Shown here in pieces: positions 48,053 through 59,906 of a DNA stretch of 64,000 bases. The notes under the pieces were generated by a model. The model did not search any database. It was not told where the DNA came from and saw nothing but the letters and a program-made list of their open reading frames with translations. This DNA is from Qipengyuania sp. HL-TH1 (GTDB lineage: Bacteria > Pseudomonadota > Alphaproteobacteria > Sphingomonadales > Sphingomonadaceae), in assembly GCF_036365825.1 (NCBI RefSeq), contig NZ_CP142675.1, forward strand, positions 1,426,001 to 1,490,000, written 5' to 3'. Position 1 is the stretch's first letter. Every line of letters begins with the position of its first letter. Both the position numbers and the translations under genes were made by a program.

Positions 48053-48574
48053 ATGGCGGCCCCGCTCGAAACGCGTTCGGATTGCGCGCGGTGCGCGGCG
48101 CTGTGCTGCATCGCCTATCCTTCGCAGGACATGCCGGGTTTCGCCGCGGCGAAGGAGGCCGGCCAGCCCTGCCCCAAGCTCGGCGACGACGCGCGTTGCA
48201 CGATCTATACGGACCGCGCCGAACAAGGCTTTGCCGGCTGCATCCGCTTCGAATGTTTCGGCGCGGGCCAGCATGTCGTCCAGATGCTGTTCGAAGGCCG
48301 CGACTGGCGCGATCGGCCCGAATTGCTGGGTCCGATGGTCGAGAGCTTCCTGGCCATGCGACCGGTCAGCGACCTTGCCTTCCTCGTTGCACGCGCGCTT
48401 GCCACGAAGCCCGGAGCGGAAACTACCGCCCGGCTCGAAGCGCTGGCTAGCGAGTTGAGGGCAGTGGCTTCCTCGCGCGAAACGCTGCGCGATTCGAACC
48501 GTATTGCGAAGGTGCAAGCCGCCATCAGGCATGTCTACGGCTCGATCGATCCGGACAAACTACGGGAAACGTGA
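48053..48574 (+). CDS. Cys-rich protein of unknown function
   Basis: The 173-residue protein has eight Cys in its first 68 residues: Cys11, 14, 18, 19, 40, 49, 63 and 68. The pattern C-x2-C-x3-CC followed by isolated Cys resembles small metal-binding (YkgJ-like zinc/iron chelating) domains. The rest is alpha-helical. The ATG begins the base after the antiporter stop, so the two are probably co-translated. Function is not known; a metal or redox sensor for the transporter is one idea, without direct evidence. Confidence 0.75.
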   Translation: MAAPLETRSDCARCAALCCIAYPSQDMPGFAAAKEAGQPCPKLGDDARCTIYTDRAEQGFAGCIRFECFGAGQHVVQMLFEGRDWRDRPELLGPMVESFLAMRPVSDLAFLVARALATKPGAETTARLEALASELRAVASSRETLRDSNRIAKVQAAIRHVYGSIDPDKLRET

Positions 48575-48617
48575 ACTTCTACGCGCTCCGACCGTTGGTC
48601 GGGGGAAGGAGAAAGAC

Positions 48618-48806
48618 ATGAGCAACCCCGACCCGACCAAGCCGACGCCGAACAGTGAGAAGTTCAAGCCGCAGAACGTGCAGGACCCGGTCAGCACCGT
48701 CGAACCGCCTAGCGCGAATGCCAACAAGCCATCCGATACCGGCGGTCACGACCTGCCGCGCGGCAGCCAGTCCGAAGTAGGCCGCAAATCGCGCAACCGT
48801 AGCTAA
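48618..48806 (+). CDS. Small hydrophilic protein
   Basis: The 62-residue product is highly polar, rich in Pro, Asn, Lys and Ser, without a hydrophobic core or Cys, and probably disordered. A strong AAGGAG lies 6 bases before the ATG, which supports real translation. A longer frame starting at 48504 is disfavoured. It converges with alaS, 5 bases away. No family recognised. Confidence 0.55.
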   Translation: MSNPDPTKPTPNSEKFKPQNVQDPVSTVEPPSANANKPSDTGGHDLPRGSQSEVGRKSRNRS

Positions 48807-48811
48807 GCAAC

Positions 48812-51469
48812 CTATCCGGCGGAAAGTTTGCTGCGCACCGCGGCGATCGCTTCGTCGGCCTTGGCACCGTCCGGACCGCCCCCCTGGGCCATGTCCGGGC
48901 GGCCGCCGCCACCCTTCCCGCCCAGCGCCTCGACCCCGGCACGCACCAGATCGACTGCGCTGAAACGTTCGGTCAGATCGTCGGTGACGGCCACCGCGAA
49001 GGCGGCCTTGCCGTCATTGACTGCACAGATCGCGGCAATGCCTGACCCGATCCGACCCTTGGCTTCATCGAGCAGCGGACGCAGGTCCTTCGGATTAAGC
49101 CCTTCAACCACCTGGCCCGAAAACGTGACGCCCCCGACATCTTCGTCGGCGGGGCCGGATTCGCTCGCGCCGCCGCCACCGAGCGCAAGCGCGCGCTTGG
49201 CTTCGGCAAGTTCCTTCTCGAGCCGTTTGCGTTCCTCGACCAGTGCCGTGACCCGCGCCGGCGCCTCGTCGGGAGAAGTCTTGAGCGCGCCCGCGATAAG
49301 CCGCACCGCCTCGTCGCGCGCGACAAGCCATTTGCGCGCTGCTTCGCCGGTCAGCGCCTCGATCCGCCGGACACCCGAACTGACCGCGCTTTCGGAAACG
49401 ATCTTGAACAGGCCGATATCGCCGGTCGCCTTCACATGCGTGCCGCCGCATAGCTCGACCGAATAATTGCGCCCTTCGCCGACCGTGCGGCCCATCGAGA
49501 GGACACGCACTTCGTCGCCATACTTCTCACCGAACAGCGCCAGCGCGCCCGCAGCGACCGCATCGTCGGGTGTCATAAGCCGTGTGCCGACCTGTTCGTT
49601 GGCACGGATTTCCTCGTTCACCTCGACCTCGATCGCGGCGATATCGTCATCGCCGAGCGGCTTGGGATGCGAGAAATCGAAGCGGAAGCGGTCTTCGGAA
49701 ACCAGCGAACCCTTCTGCGTGACGTGATCGCCGAGGCGATTGCGCAGCGCGGCATGGACAAGGTGCGTCGCGGAATGGTTCGCCCGGATCCGGTCGCGCC
49801 GCTCGGCATCGACTTCCAGGTGAACCGCGTCGCCGACCTTGACCGAACCGCCGGCGACCCTGCCGACATGCGTGTGTAGCCGGCCCAGCGGCTTGTTGGT
49901 GGTCTCGACTGCGAATTCGAAACCTTCGGGCGTCCATATCCGCCCGGCATCCCCGGTCTGGCCGCCGCTTTCGCCATAGAACGGCGTCTGGTTGGTCAGA
50001 ACGACCACCTCATCGCCGGCCCCGGCCGACTGGACCTGCGCACCGTCCTTGACGATCGCAACGACCTCGGCTTCGCCGGTGGTCGAATTGTAGCCCGTGA
50101 ACTCGGTCGATCCCTGCGCATCGGCGATATCGAACCAGACCTCTTCGCTGGCCGACTGGCCCGAACCCTTCCACGCCGCCCGGGCAGCCGCCTTCTGCTG
50201 CTCCATCGCCGCATCGAATCCGTCCTTGTTGACGGTGATGCCGCGGCTGCGCAGCGCATCTTCGGTCAGATCGTAGGGGAAGCCATAGGTATCGTAGAGC
50301 TTGAACGCGGTTTGCCCGTCCAGCGTCCCGCCCTCGCCCATCGTGCCGGTCGCCTCGTCGAGCAGCTTGAGGCCCTTGTCGAGCGTGCGGCGGAACTGCG
50401 TTTCCTCGCGTTCGAGCACCTCTTCGATCAGCGCCTGCCCGCGTTGCAGTTCGGGATAGGCCTGGCCCATCTCGGTGACGAGAGCGGGCACGAGACGGTG
50501 CATCAGCGGTTCGCTCGCGCCGAGCAGGTGCGCATGGCGCATGGCACGGCGCATGATCCGCCGCAGGACATAGCCGCGGCCTTCGTTCGAAGGCAGCACG
50601 CCATCGGCCATCAGGAAGCTGGTCGAGCGCAAATGGTCGGCGATGACCCGGTGGCTGGCAGTGCTGTCGCCTTCGGCCTTCACTCCGGTCAGCCCCTCGC
50701 TCGCCGCGATCAAATTCCTGAAGGTGTCGGTGTCGTAATTGTCGTGCACCCCCTGCATCACCGCGGCGATGCGTTCGATCCCCAAGCCCGTGTCGATGCT
50801 CGGCTTGGGCAGGTCGCCGACGATCTGGTCGTTTTCCTGCGTGAACTGCATGAACACGAGATTCCAGATCTCGACAAAGCGGTCGCCGTCCTCCTCGGGT
50901 GATCCCGGAGGGCCGCCCCAGATATGGTCGCCGTGATCGTAGAAGATCTCCGAACACGGCCCGCAGGGGCCGTCCGAGCCCATCGCCCAGAAATTGTCCT
51001 TCGTCGGGATGCGGATGATGCGATCGTCGGCGAAGCCGGTCAGCTTCTTCCACAGGTCGAAGGCCTCGTCATCGGTATGGTAGACGGTGACCAGCAGCCG
51101 GTCCTTGTCGAGACCCCATTCCTCGGTCAGCAGCGTCCAGGCATGCAGGATCGCCTGCTCCTTGAAATAGTCGCCGAAGCTGAAATTGCCGAGCATCTCG
51201 AAGAAAGTGTGGTGCCGCGCGGTGTAGCCGACATTGTCGAGATCGTTATGCTTGCCCCCGGCGCGGACGCATTTCTGCGCGCTGGTGGCGCGCGGCGCGG
51301 GCGGGGTTTCCAGCCCGGTGAACGAGTTCTTGAACGGCACCATGCCGGCGTTGACGAACATCAGCGTGGGATCGCTGAACGGGACGAGCGGCGCACTGGC
51401 GACTTCGGCATGCTCGTGGCGTGCGAAATAGTCGAGGAAACTGCGGCGGATGTCGTTGGTCGAAGTCAT
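48812..51469 (-). CDS. alaS: Alanyl-tRNA synthetase
   Basis: AlaS charges tRNA-Ala. The 885-residue protein has the class II catalytic core ([28 protein letters not shown]), the editing domain with metal ligands [12 protein letters not shown] and [15 protein letters not shown], and a C-terminal DHHA1 domain ending [18 protein letters not shown], which fits the family. The ATG at 51469 is the family-typical start [11 protein letters not shown]. The next gene upstream on the same strand starts 73 bases away. Confidence 0.97.
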   Translation of the reverse strand: MTSTNDIRRSFLDYFARHEHAEVASAPLVPFSDPTLMFVNAGMVPFKNSFTGLETPPAPRATSAQKCVRAGGKHNDLDNVGYTARHHTFFEMLGNFSFGDYFKEQAILHAWTLLTEEWGLDKDRLLVTVYHTDDEAFDLWKKLTGFADDRIIRIPTKDNFWAMGSDGPCGPCSEIFYDHGDHIWGGPPGSPEEDGDRFVEIWNLVFMQFTQENDQIVGDLPKPSIDTGLGIERIAAVMQGVHDNYDTDTFRNLIAASEGLTGVKAEGDSTASHRVIADHLRSTSFLMADGVLPSNEGRGYVLRRIMRRAMRHAHLLGASEPLMHRLVPALVTEMGQAYPELQRGQALIEEVLEREETQFRRTLDKGLKLLDEATGTMGEGGTLDGQTAFKLYDTYGFPYDLTEDALRSRGITVNKDGFDAAMEQQKAAARAAWKGSGQSASEEVWFDIADAQGSTEFTGYNSTTGEAEVVAIVKDGAQVQSAGAGDEVVVLTNQTPFYGESGGQTGDAGRIWTPEGFEFAVETTNKPLGRLHTHVGRVAGGSVKVGDAVHLEVDAERRDRIRANHSATHLVHAALRNRLGDHVTQKGSLVSEDRFRFDFSHPKPLGDDDIAAIEVEVNEEIRANEQVGTRLMTPDDAVAAGALALFGEKYGDEVRVLSMGRTVGEGRNYSVELCGGTHVKATGDIGLFKIVSESAVSSGVRRIEALTGEAARKWLVARDEAVRLIAGALKTSPDEAPARVTALVEERKRLEKELAEAKRALALGGGGASESGPADEDVGGVTFSGQVVEGLNPKDLRPLLDEAKGRIGSGIAAICAVNDGKAAFAVAVTDDLTERFSAVDLVRAGVEALGGKGGGGRPDMAQGGGPDGAKADEAIAAVRSKLSAG

Positions 51470-51541
51470 GACCGGGCAGTTAGGCAATCGGCGCGCGGGC
51501 GACAAGCGCCAATGCCCGGCCAGACTGTGCAGGAGAGACGA

Positions 51542-52372
51542 TCAACCGGGTGCGCGGGCCGTCACGATCCAGCCAGCGGCCGGGAGTGCGACCTGGGCAT
51601 CGACACAGTGCCGCTCGAGCATGGCGCGGAGGCGGGCCATGGCGGTGTCGCGTTCGGCCTCCCCCAGCGCCCCGATGGCGCGCGCTGCTGGGCCGATCCG
51701 CAGGAAATAGGACAGCGCATCCTCGACCGCCTGCTCGCCTTCGCCGCCAATCATGCGGTAATCGATCGGTTCAAAGGCGACGCCCTGCCAACCGGCTTTC
51801 ATAAGAAGATCCTCGACGCGAGCCCGGCGCCCGAAAGCAAAGGGCCCGGGGGCATCGGGATCGGGCGCGGGCTCATCGCTTGGCGGGAGGACCGCGGCGA
51901 TTTCGCGCACCCAGGGGTTTTCGGTACGCTCGCGGAAGCAGGAAAAGACGAGCCGCGCACTCGGCGCCGCCTGATCCGCGATATGCGCGAAGGCGGCGAT
52001 GGGGTCGCCAAAGAACATCACCCCGTGACGCGAGACTACGAGGTCGGCCTGCTCGCCAGCGCCCGCCGTCCACCGGGCCGCATCGACAAGCTCGAAGCGC
52101 AGGTTCTGCTGTCCCGCTCCGCGTTGGCGGGCCGCCTCGAGCAGGTCCTCGCTGATATCTACCCCGATCACCCTTGCCGTCGGATCGCCCGCTGCGAGCG
52201 CGAGCGACACTTCGCCTGCGCCGCAGCCGACATCCAGTACCTGTGCGAAACCCTTAGCCTGCGCGACTTCGAGCAGCCGGTCGGTCACCGGGCCGAAGCT
52301 GCGGTCGGTCCGCTGCCATTCGTCCGCCCAGGCATTACCGACCCTGCCGGTCCATTCGGATTGATCGGTCAT
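51542..52372 (-). CDS. Class I SAM-dependent methyltransferase
   Basis: The 276-residue protein contains the SAM-binding motif VLDVGCGAGEVSLAL (about residues 45-59), VIGVDISEDLLEAA and a post-motif region with FELVDAARW. It is the last gene of an apparent three-gene operon with the UDP-sugar epimerase gene (4-base gap) and the UDP-glucose dehydrogenase gene. This suggests methylation of a sugar or another product of that pathway, but the substrate cannot be read. The upstream extended frame overlaps the epimerase gene and is rejected. Confidence 0.85.
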   Translation of the reverse strand: MTDQSEWTGRVGNAWADEWQRTDRSFGPVTDRLLEVAQAKGFAQVLDVGCGAGEVSLALAAGDPTARVIGVDISEDLLEAARQRGAGQQNLRFELVDAARWTAGAGEQADLVVSRHGVMFFGDPIAAFAHIADQAAPSARLVFSCFRERTENPWVREIAAVLPPSDEPAPDPDAPGPFAFGRRARVEDLLMKAGWQGVAFEPIDYRMIGGEGEQAVEDALSYFLRIGPAARAIGALGEAERDTAMARLRAMLERHCVDAQVALPAAGWIVTARAPG

Positions 52373-52376
52373 CGCG

Positions 52377-53399
52377 TCATACTCCGTAATAGTCGCGATA
52401 CCACGCAACGAACCGCTGCACGCCCTCACGGATATCCGTTTGCGGGACATAACCGGTGAGCGTGCGCAGCAGTTCGGCATCGGCCCAGGTCGCGGGAACG
52501 TCCCCCGGCTGCATCGGCATGAGATTGCGCTTGGCCTTGATGCCCAGTGCATCCTCGATTGCGCCGATCATGTCGCCAAGCTGGACGGGCTGCGAATTGC
52601 CGATGTTGACCACCCTCCAGGGGGCGACTGGCGACAGGCTGTCCCCCTCGGCGACGTCCTCGGCCGCGGTTGGACGCACGGGCGGAGTGTCGATCAGCCG
52701 CCGCACCGCCTCGACGAGGTCTTCCACATAGGTGAAATCGCGCATCATCTCGCCGTGATTGTAAACGTCGATCGGCTCGCCCTCGAGCATCGCCCTGGTG
52801 AATTTGAACAATGCCATGTCGGGGCGCCCCCACGGCCCGTACACGGTGAAGAAGCGGAACATGGTCACCGGAAGATCGAACAGATGCGCGTAGGAATGCG
52901 CCATCGCTTCGGTCGCCTTCTTGGTCGCGGCGTAAAAGGAGAGCGGGTGATCCGCCTTCATCGTCTCGCGATACGGCATCTCGGTATTCGCGCCGTAGGC
53001 GGATGAAGTCGAGGCCAGCAGCATGTGCTGCGGCTGATACGCGCGCGCGGCTTCGAGCAGTTCGAAGGTGCCGACCAGATTGCTCTCGAGATAGCTGCGC
53101 GGGTGATCGATCGAATGCCGCACCCCCGCCTGCGCTGCGAGATGGATGACGATATCGGGCTGTTCGTCTGCAAAGAGGCTCGCCAGCAGGCCCGGCGTCT
53201 CGATCGGCTCATTGATCGCCGCGAAACCCGCGTTTTGCAGCAACCCCGCCTGTCGACGCCGTTTGAGTTCGGGATCGTAATAGTCCGAGAGCGAATCGAC
53301 GCCGATGACTTGGAACGCGTCGGCCAAAAGGCGGCGGCAGGTGAAATAGCCGATAAACCCCGCCGAGCCGGTGACCAGCGCGGTGCGGCTTTCGCCCAT
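52377..53399 (-). CDS. UDP-glucuronate 4-epimerase-like NAD-dependent epimerase
   Basis: The 340-residue short-chain dehydrogenase has the NAD motif VTGSAGFIGYFTCRRL, the substrate segment DSLSDYYDPELKRRR, typical of UDP-glucuronate 4-epimerases (LpsL/CapI group), and the catalytic YAATKKATE. It should turn UDP-glucuronate into UDP-galacturonate. Its ATG overlaps the stop of the UDP-glucose dehydrogenase gene, which makes the substrate, by one base. Confidence 0.9.
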   Translation of the reverse strand: MGESRTALVTGSAGFIGYFTCRRLLADAFQVIGVDSLSDYYDPELKRRRQAGLLQNAGFAAINEPIETPGLLASLFADEQPDIVIHLAAQAGVRHSIDHPRSYLESNLVGTFELLEAARAYQPQHMLLASTSSAYGANTEMPYRETMKADHPLSFYAATKKATEAMAHSYAHLFDLPVTMFRFFTVYGPWGRPDMALFKFTRAMLEGEPIDVYNHGEMMRDFTYVEDLVEAVRRLIDTPPVRPTAAEDVAEGDSLSPVAPWRVVNIGNSQPVQLGDMIGAIEDALGIKAKRNLMPMQPGDVPATWADAELLRTLTGYVPQTDIREGVQRFVAWYRDYYGV

Positions 53400-54565
53400 C
53401 AGTCGGCGCCGAACAGGTCGCGGGTGAAGACCTTGTCGCGGACATCGGCGATGTCGGGATCGAGGCGATTGGCGACGATTACATCAGCCTCGGCCTTGAA
53501 CGCGTCGAGATCGTTCACCACGCGGCTGCCGAAGAAGCTGTCTTCCTCCATCACCGGCTCGTAAACGATGACGTCGATCCCCTTGGCCTTCACGCGCTTC
53601 ATGATGCCCTGGATCGAGGACTGGCGGAAATTGTCCGAACCGGCCTTCATCACCAGGCGGTAAATGCCCACTATGCGCGGCTCGCGGTCGATGATGCGGT
53701 CGGCAAGGTAGTCCTTGCGGGTGCGGTTGGCGTCGACGATCGCGCGGATGAGGTTCTGCGGGACTTCGGAATAATTCGCCAGCAGCTGCTTGGTGTCCTT
53801 GGGCAGGCAGTAGCCGCCATAGCCGAAGGATGGATTGTTGTAATGCGCCCCGATGCGCGGATCGAGGCCGACGCCTTCGATGATCTGGCGCGTGTCGAGC
53901 CCGCGCGACAAGGCGTAACTGTCGAGTTCGTTGAAGAAGGCGACACGCATGGCGAGATAGGTGTTGGCGAACAGCTTGATCGCCTCGGCTTCGTCGGCAT
54001 CGGTCAGCAGGACGGTGACATCGTCCTCGAGAACGGGCTGGAGCAGCAGGTCGGCAAATTTCTGCGCCCGCTCGGACCGTTCGCCGACGATGATCCGCGA
54101 GGGATGGAGGTTGTCGTAAAGCGCCTTCCCCTCGCGCAGGAATTCGGGGCTGAAGATGATGCGGTCGGTCGCGAAGCGTTCGCGCGCATGGCCGACGTAG
54201 CCCACCGGGACCGTGGATTTGACGACCACGACCGCCTGGTCGTTGGCGGCGAGAACCTGTTCGATCACCGCATCGACCGCCGAAGTATCGAAGAAGTTGG
54301 TCTCGACATCGTAATTGGTCGGCACGGCGACCACCGCGAACTCGGCGCCTTCGATCGCTGTGGCAGGATCGGTGGTGAAGGCGAGGTCGAGATCGTCGCG
54401 GCGTAGGTATTGCTCGAGCAGTTCGTCCTGGATCGGCGACTGGCGATCCTCGAGCATGGCGATGCGCTCGGGCGAGATATCGCAGCCGATCACACAATTG
54501 TGCTGTGACAGCATGATGGCATTGGAAAGGCCGACATAGCCGAGCCCGAAAACGGCGATCTTCAT
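53399..54565 (-). CDS. ugd: UDP-glucose 6-dehydrogenase
   Basis: The enzyme oxidises UDP-glucose to UDP-glucuronate in two NAD-dependent steps. The 388-residue protein starts with the Rossmann motif [15 protein letters not shown] and has the catalytic Cys253 in [15 protein letters not shown], plus the linker [19 protein letters not shown]. This is the shorter, Ugd-like class. With the epimerase gene it can supply uronic acids for the exopolysaccharide cluster, 10 kb away, or for lipopolysaccharide. Confidence 0.94.
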   Translation of the reverse strand: MKIAVFGLGYVGLSNAIMLSQHNCVIGCDISPERIAMLEDRQSPIQDELLEQYLRRDDLDLAFTTDPATAIEGAEFAVVAVPTNYDVETNFFDTSAVDAVIEQVLAANDQAVVVVKSTVPVGYVGHARERFATDRIIFSPEFLREGKALYDNLHPSRIIVGERSERAQKFADLLLQPVLEDDVTVLLTDADEAEAIKLFANTYLAMRVAFFNELDSYALSRGLDTRQIIEGVGLDPRIGAHYNNPSFGYGGYCLPKDTKQLLANYSEVPQNLIRAIVDANRTRKDYLADRIIDREPRIVGIYRLVMKAGSDNFRQSSIQGIMKRVKAKGIDVIVYEPVMEEDSFFGSRVVNDLDAFKAEADVIVANRLDPDIADVRDKVFTRDLFGAD

Positions 54566-54661
54566 CGAGTTACCCGCATATCAATCCGCTGCCGCAAGGG
54601 TCGACAACGCGTGCCTTCTGTGGGGAGGCGCAAGCGATTGCAAGCCCCGCCCCGCACCTGC

Positions 54662-55288
54662 TCACCACATGAAATAGGGCCCGCCCCGCTCGCGCGCCCG
54701 CTGCCACGCTGGCCGCGCATGGATTGCCTCGACGAACCGCGCGAGCTTTGGCGCTTGCTCGCCATAGCCCTGCATCACCGCGATCTCGGCGGGGAAACTC
54801 ATCATCACATCCGCAGCGGTCCAGTCGTCGCCGACGAAATGGAGATCGGGTGAGATGTTGTCCTCGGCGAAGCGGATATGAGCGGCGAGTTGCTCGTCGA
54901 CGCGCGGCATCAGCGGCGCGGCGGCATCGCCAAGGCGGCCGGCGTAAATCTTCAGCATAACTGGGACGAAAAAACTGCTCTCGCCGAACTGCATCCATTC
55001 AAGGTGGCGGATATGGGCTTCGCTATCGCGCGCGGGAAGCCAGCTTTCGCCGCCATGGCGTTCGCACAGATATTGGATGATTGCGCCGCTTTCGGCGATG
55101 GATACGCCATCATCTTCGATCAGCGGCGACTTGCCGAGGGGATGCGCCTCGCTGAGCTCGGGCGGCGCGAGATTGGTTTCGGCATCGCGCTGGTAAGGGG
55201 CCACTTCGTAGTCCGCGCCCAGTTCCTCGAGCAGCCAGAGGATGCGCTGCGAACGGCTGTTGTTGAGATGGTGGACGGTGATGGTCAT
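54662..55288 (-). CDS. Glutathione S-transferase family protein
   Basis: The 208-residue protein has the thioredoxin-fold N-terminal domain (MTITVHHLNNSRSQRILWLLEELG, then GKSPLIEDDGVSIAESGAI) and an alpha-helical C-terminal domain (SFPAEIAVMQGYG). The Ser in NSRSQR is at the position of the catalytic residue in beta-like classes. The start MTITVHH at 55288 is chosen because a longer frame enters the recA terminator region. The substrate is unknown. Confidence 0.88.
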   Translation of the reverse strand: MTITVHHLNNSRSQRILWLLEELGADYEVAPYQRDAETNLAPPELSEAHPLGKSPLIEDDGVSIAESGAIIQYLCERHGGESWLPARDSEAHIRHLEWMQFGESSFFVPVMLKIYAGRLGDAAAPLMPRVDEQLAAHIRFAEDNISPDLHFVGDDWTAADVMMSFPAEIAVMQGYGEQAPKLARFVEAIHARPAWQRARERGGPYFMW

Positions 55289-55361
55289 GGCGGCGCTCCC
55301 GAATGGACGATTCGCCCGCACCCTAGGGCTGCCACTGGCCTGCGGCCATGCCACAAACGGA

Positions 55362-55399
55362 AAAGCCGGTGCGGCCATGAAGCGGCGCGCACCGGCTTT
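55362..55399 (-). terminator. Hairpin terminator downstream of recA
   Basis: AAAGCCGGTGCG (55362-55373) and CGCACCGGCTTT (55388-55399) are perfect inverted repeats. Because both arms end in A or T runs, the hairpin can stop transcription from either side. It lies 86 bases after the recA stop. Confidence 0.7.
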
Positions 55400-55484
55400 C
55401 CGGTTTTTCGGGAGCGCCGGGGGACAGTCCGGCTGTAACGCGAGCCCGGGGATGTGGGCCGACGCGCTCCCGCTTGAAGAGAAT

Positions 55485-56549
<1,065 letters not shown>

Positions 56550-56604
56550 GACACTACCTCCTGCACTTGGCCAGAGCCGGCTACCGACTCTTCAACTGGC
56601 GCAG

Positions 56605-56642
56605 TATGTATCGGCTTTGTTCCGCAAGAACAAGTGGGGAAC
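56605..56642 (-). promoter_or_regulatory. recA promoter with LexA (SOS) box
   Basis: On the - strand, GTTC-CCCACTT-GTTC (56642-56628) is a perfect alphaproteobacterial SOS box GTTC-N7-GTTC. Its 3' part merges with TTGTTC (56633-56628), which serves as a -35 box. TACATA (56610-56605) follows after a 17-base spacer as -10. The start codon lies about 55 bases downstream of the -10. LexA bound here would cover the -35. Confidence 0.85.
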
Positions 56643-56697
56643 AGGAAAAATTTTTCTGCTATGTTCCGCTCGGCAAAAAACCAGCGGCGAACCCCGC

Positions 56698-59169
56698 CTA
56701 TTTGCGGTGTTCGCTCAGCACTTCGGCGACCTTGGCATTGATCTGCTGGACGCTGAACGGCTTGGGGATGAAGTGCATGTCCTCGATGTCGATCTCGTTG
56801 CGGAGCTGCTCTTCGGCATAGCCCGACATGAACAGGATCGGGATCTTCGGCTTCACCTTGCGGATCGCGCGGGCCATCGCGGGCCCGTCCATCGTCGGCA
56901 TGACGACGTCCGACACGATCAAGTCGAACTCGGTCGTGCCGTTGGCGATCGCGCCCAGTCCCTCTTCGCCATCGGCCGCGGTGGTCACGGTATAGCCCGC
57001 GCGGGCAAGCGCGCGCTCGGCGACGGCGCGGACCATGTCCTCGTCTTCAACCAGCAACAGTTTCCCGCCCGCCGACCATTCGGTCGCATTCGTTTCCTCA
57101 GGCTCTTCGCGGCGCATGATGGCGGGCAGTTCGCCCTTGTGCACCGGCAGGTACATGGTGAAACGCGCGCCGATCAGCGTTCCGTCGGGCCCCTGGACAT
57201 TGTCGGCGAAGATGAAGCCGTTCGACTGCTTGACGATACCATAGACGGTCGACAGGCCGAGCCCGGTGCCCTTGCCCTGCTCCTTGGTGGTGAAGAAGGG
57301 TTCGAAGATCTTGTTGAGATGCTCGTCGGGAATGCCGCCGCCGGTGTCCTGCACGATCAGCACGGTGTAATCGTCCGCGGGCATGATATCGATGCCCATC
57401 TTGCGCACATCGCGTGCCGATACCCGGCGCGTCGCCAGCGTCAGACTGCCCTTCCAGTCCTGCTTGCCGCGCTTGATCGCGTTCATCTGCATCGCATCGC
57501 GCGCATTGACCGCAAGGTTGATAATGACCTGTTCGAGCTGCTGCGGATCGGCGCGGACCGAGCCCAGCTCGCGGTCGTGGCGCACCGAGAACTCGACCTT
57601 CTCGCCCATCAACCGCTTGAGCAGTTGGCTGACCTCGCTCACCACGTCAGGCAGTTGCAGCACGACCGGGCGCAGGGTCTGCTGGCGGCTGAAGGCGAGC
57701 AATTGCCGCGTCAGGCTGGCCGCGCGGTTCGAATTGGCCTTGATCTGCTGGATGTCATCGTAATCGCTGTCACCCGGCGTATGCCGCAAGAGCATGAGGT
57801 CGCAATAGCCGATGATCGCGGTCAGCACGTTGTTGAAATCATGCGCCACACCGCCCGCCAGCTGGCCGACCGCCTGCATCTTGGTCGCCTGCGCGACCTG
57901 GCGGCGGAGGCGTTTTTCTTCCGAGGAATCGGAGATCGACAGCAGCACCGCCGCATCGCCCAGCCCGCGCACACCGGCGAGGCCGATCGAAACCGGCTCT
58001 TCCTTGTCGTTCGCCAGCCGCACCGCCATGTCGCCGCTCGCGGTAGCGCCCTTGGCGAAGCGCCGGACGGTATCGGCCAGCGCGGCCTTGTCTTCGCGCA
58101 CGACGAGGTCGGACGGGAATTGCGGCAGTCCGCGATCGACCCGCTCGACCGCGCGCAGGAACGCCTTGTTGGCGAACAGGAAGCGCCCGTCGCGATCGGT
58201 CAGCGCCAGCCCCAGTGGCAGCGCCGACAGCAGTGCTTCAAGCTGCGGGATGGCGGCCTTGCCGCTCCCTTCCCAGCCCCCGCCGAGGCCGACCGAACTG
58301 TCGACCAGCAGCATCAGCGAAGGCGATTGGTCGGCATCGCTGAGTTTGTCGGCGGAAGGCGCGTCGAGCGGCACATGCACCAGCGTCTGCGGCGACCCCT
58401 GCTGCCCTTCGCGCGCGAAGAAGATGCGATCGCGATCATCCGAGCGCAGCAATTGCACGAATTCCAGCCCGCCGAGCGAGTTGTCCCGGCTACCGGTCGC
58501 GCGTTCCGCCAGTCCAGGGGTGGTGGTAAGGACAACGCCATCGGGGCCCACCAGTGCAAGTTCGAGACCCGACCGTGAGATCACCTCGCCAAAGCGGCCC
58601 GAAAGGCGCTCGGACAGGCCTTCATAGCTGCGTTCTTCGCGCAATTCGGTGAAGCGCCAGACCAGATAGGCCTCGCCCCGCCCGCTGCGATCGATCTGCA
58701 ATTGGTAGTGAGCCTCCAGACCCTCGAGCCGCACTTCGGCAACCTTGGCCGACCCGTCGCGCCAGGCGTCACGCGCGCCCGCGATGACCGCTTCGCGCGA
58801 GCTGGTATCGAAGGCCAGATCGTAAGGCGAGGAGATGCTGTCGAACCAGCTTTCATAAGTCGAATTGGCGCAAACCATCCGGTTTGCCCGGTCGATGATC
58901 ACCACCGCCCGGCGGCGGTTCTCGATTGCAACGCTGGTCACCGACCAATCTGGCTGGAGCGTATCCCCCTCGACCGGAGCAGTCTTGAGGCGGGCCGCGA
59001 GCAGCAGCATCAACAGCACCGCCACCAGCGCACCGCCATAGGCCAGGGCGACGACGGTCTGCTGGCCGACCAGCCATACCAGCGATACCGAAACGATCCC
59101 GGCAGCCGCGACGCCGAGCATGAGCGGCAGCGGAGGCAGCCGGGTGACCGGGTTGTCCTCCTGCACCAT
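56698..59169 (-). CDS. cckA: Cell-cycle hybrid histidine kinase CckA
   Basis: The 823-residue protein has two N-terminal membrane helices (about residues 15-60), PAS-like sensor regions (about 85-400), a HisKA domain with the phospho-acceptor His in [11 protein letters not shown] near residue 443, an HATPase domain ([34 protein letters not shown]) and a receiver with Asp near 754 ([11 protein letters not shown]). This is the CckA arrangement; CckA feeds ChpT, which then phosphorylates CtrA and CpdR. The ATG overlaps the stop of the DUF2062 gene (TGATG). Confidence 0.92.
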   Translation of the reverse strand: MVQEDNPVTRLPPLPLMLGVAAAGIVSVSLVWLVGQQTVVALAYGGALVAVLLMLLLAARLKTAPVEGDTLQPDWSVTSVAIENRRRAVVIIDRANRMVCANSTYESWFDSISSPYDLAFDTSSREAVIAGARDAWRDGSAKVAEVRLEGLEAHYQLQIDRSGRGEAYLVWRFTELREERSYEGLSERLSGRFGEVISRSGLELALVGPDGVVLTTTPGLAERATGSRDNSLGGLEFVQLLRSDDRDRIFFAREGQQGSPQTLVHVPLDAPSADKLSDADQSPSLMLLVDSSVGLGGGWEGSGKAAIPQLEALLSALPLGLALTDRDGRFLFANKAFLRAVERVDRGLPQFPSDLVVREDKAALADTVRRFAKGATASGDMAVRLANDKEEPVSIGLAGVRGLGDAAVLLSISDSSEEKRLRRQVAQATKMQAVGQLAGGVAHDFNNVLTAIIGYCDLMLLRHTPGDSDYDDIQQIKANSNRAASLTRQLLAFSRQQTLRPVVLQLPDVVSEVSQLLKRLMGEKVEFSVRHDRELGSVRADPQQLEQVIINLAVNARDAMQMNAIKRGKQDWKGSLTLATRRVSARDVRKMGIDIMPADDYTVLIVQDTGGGIPDEHLNKIFEPFFTTKEQGKGTGLGLSTVYGIVKQSNGFIFADNVQGPDGTLIGARFTMYLPVHKGELPAIMRREEPEETNATEWSAGGKLLLVEDEDMVRAVAERALARAGYTVTTAADGEEGLGAIANGTTEFDLIVSDVVMPTMDGPAMARAIRKVKPKIPILFMSGYAEEQLRNEIDIEDMHFIPKPFSVQQINAKVAEVLSEHRK

Positions 59170-59777
59170 CACGTCTCGGGATCCTCATTCACGCGGTGGT
59201 CGAAGCGCCGCTCCATTATGCGCAGACGGCGCTGGCGCTTGCGCGCAACGACGAAGCGCCAGACAACGCCTGCAAAAACATAGCCGAACGCCGCCCCGAC
59301 AATCGCCAGTACGATAAAGCCGAACACGGTCACCAGCACGGTCACCCCGACCCCTTCGAACATTTCGATAAACCAGGACCAGCGCCCGCTGGAAATTTCT
59401 TCCTGCGCTGCGCCGCCCGTGGCCGCCAGATCGACCTTGAGGATGAAGACGCCGATCTTGTTCGCCACCAGTGCCCAGAACGGGAAAGTGAACGGGTTGG
59501 TGATGAAGGTTACCAGTGTCGACAGCGGCACATTGGCGCGTGCGGGCAGCGCCATGAAGGCGGCCAGGAAGATCTGGCCCACCGGTACGATAAAGCCCGC
59601 AAAGATGCCCAGCGCCACGCCGCGCGGGACGCTACGCCGGGTAAACCGCCACAATTCGGGCGTCAGGAAGCGGTGCGCGATGGGGCGCAGATACTTATTT
59701 CGCGCCATCTGCTCGCGCGTAGGCATGCGCAGACGGATCCAGTCCGACAGGAATGTCTTAGATTTGCGCTCGCTCAT
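59169..59777 (-). CDS. DUF2062 domain membrane protein
   Basis: The 202-residue protein has a basic N-terminal stretch, then the DUF2062 core with two to three membrane helices (RGVALGIFAGFIVPVG and TFITNPFTFPFWALVANKIG) and a further helix pair near the C-terminus (about 140-180), ending in a basic tail. The function of the domain is not known to me. The gene is coupled to cckA by a one-base overlap, so it may belong to the same regulatory unit. The ATG at 59777 is preferred over a GTG two codons upstream. Confidence 0.85.
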   Translation of the reverse strand: MSERKSKTFLSDWIRLRMPTREQMARNKYLRPIAHRFLTPELWRFTRRSVPRGVALGIFAGFIVPVGQIFLAAFMALPARANVPLSTLVTFITNPFTFPFWALVANKIGVFILKVDLAATGGAAQEEISSGRWSWFIEMFEGVGVTVLVTVFGFIVLAIVGAAFGYVFAGVVWRFVVARKRQRRLRIMERRFDHRVNEDPET

Positions 59778-59906
59778 TGCCACGACCCTGCCATGCGCTG
59801 CCTCCTTGGCGAGTGCAAGGGGAGGTGGAAAGCGGCTTGCGACGAATACGGCATGGCTGGCGATGTGGTTAGCACGGGCCCCCGATGTAAGGGTCGCGCA
59901 CTTGGT

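Noticed and set aside
50924..52459. A 511-codon open frame on the + strand
   Set aside because: It is antisense to alaS and the methyltransferase gene, both firmly identified.
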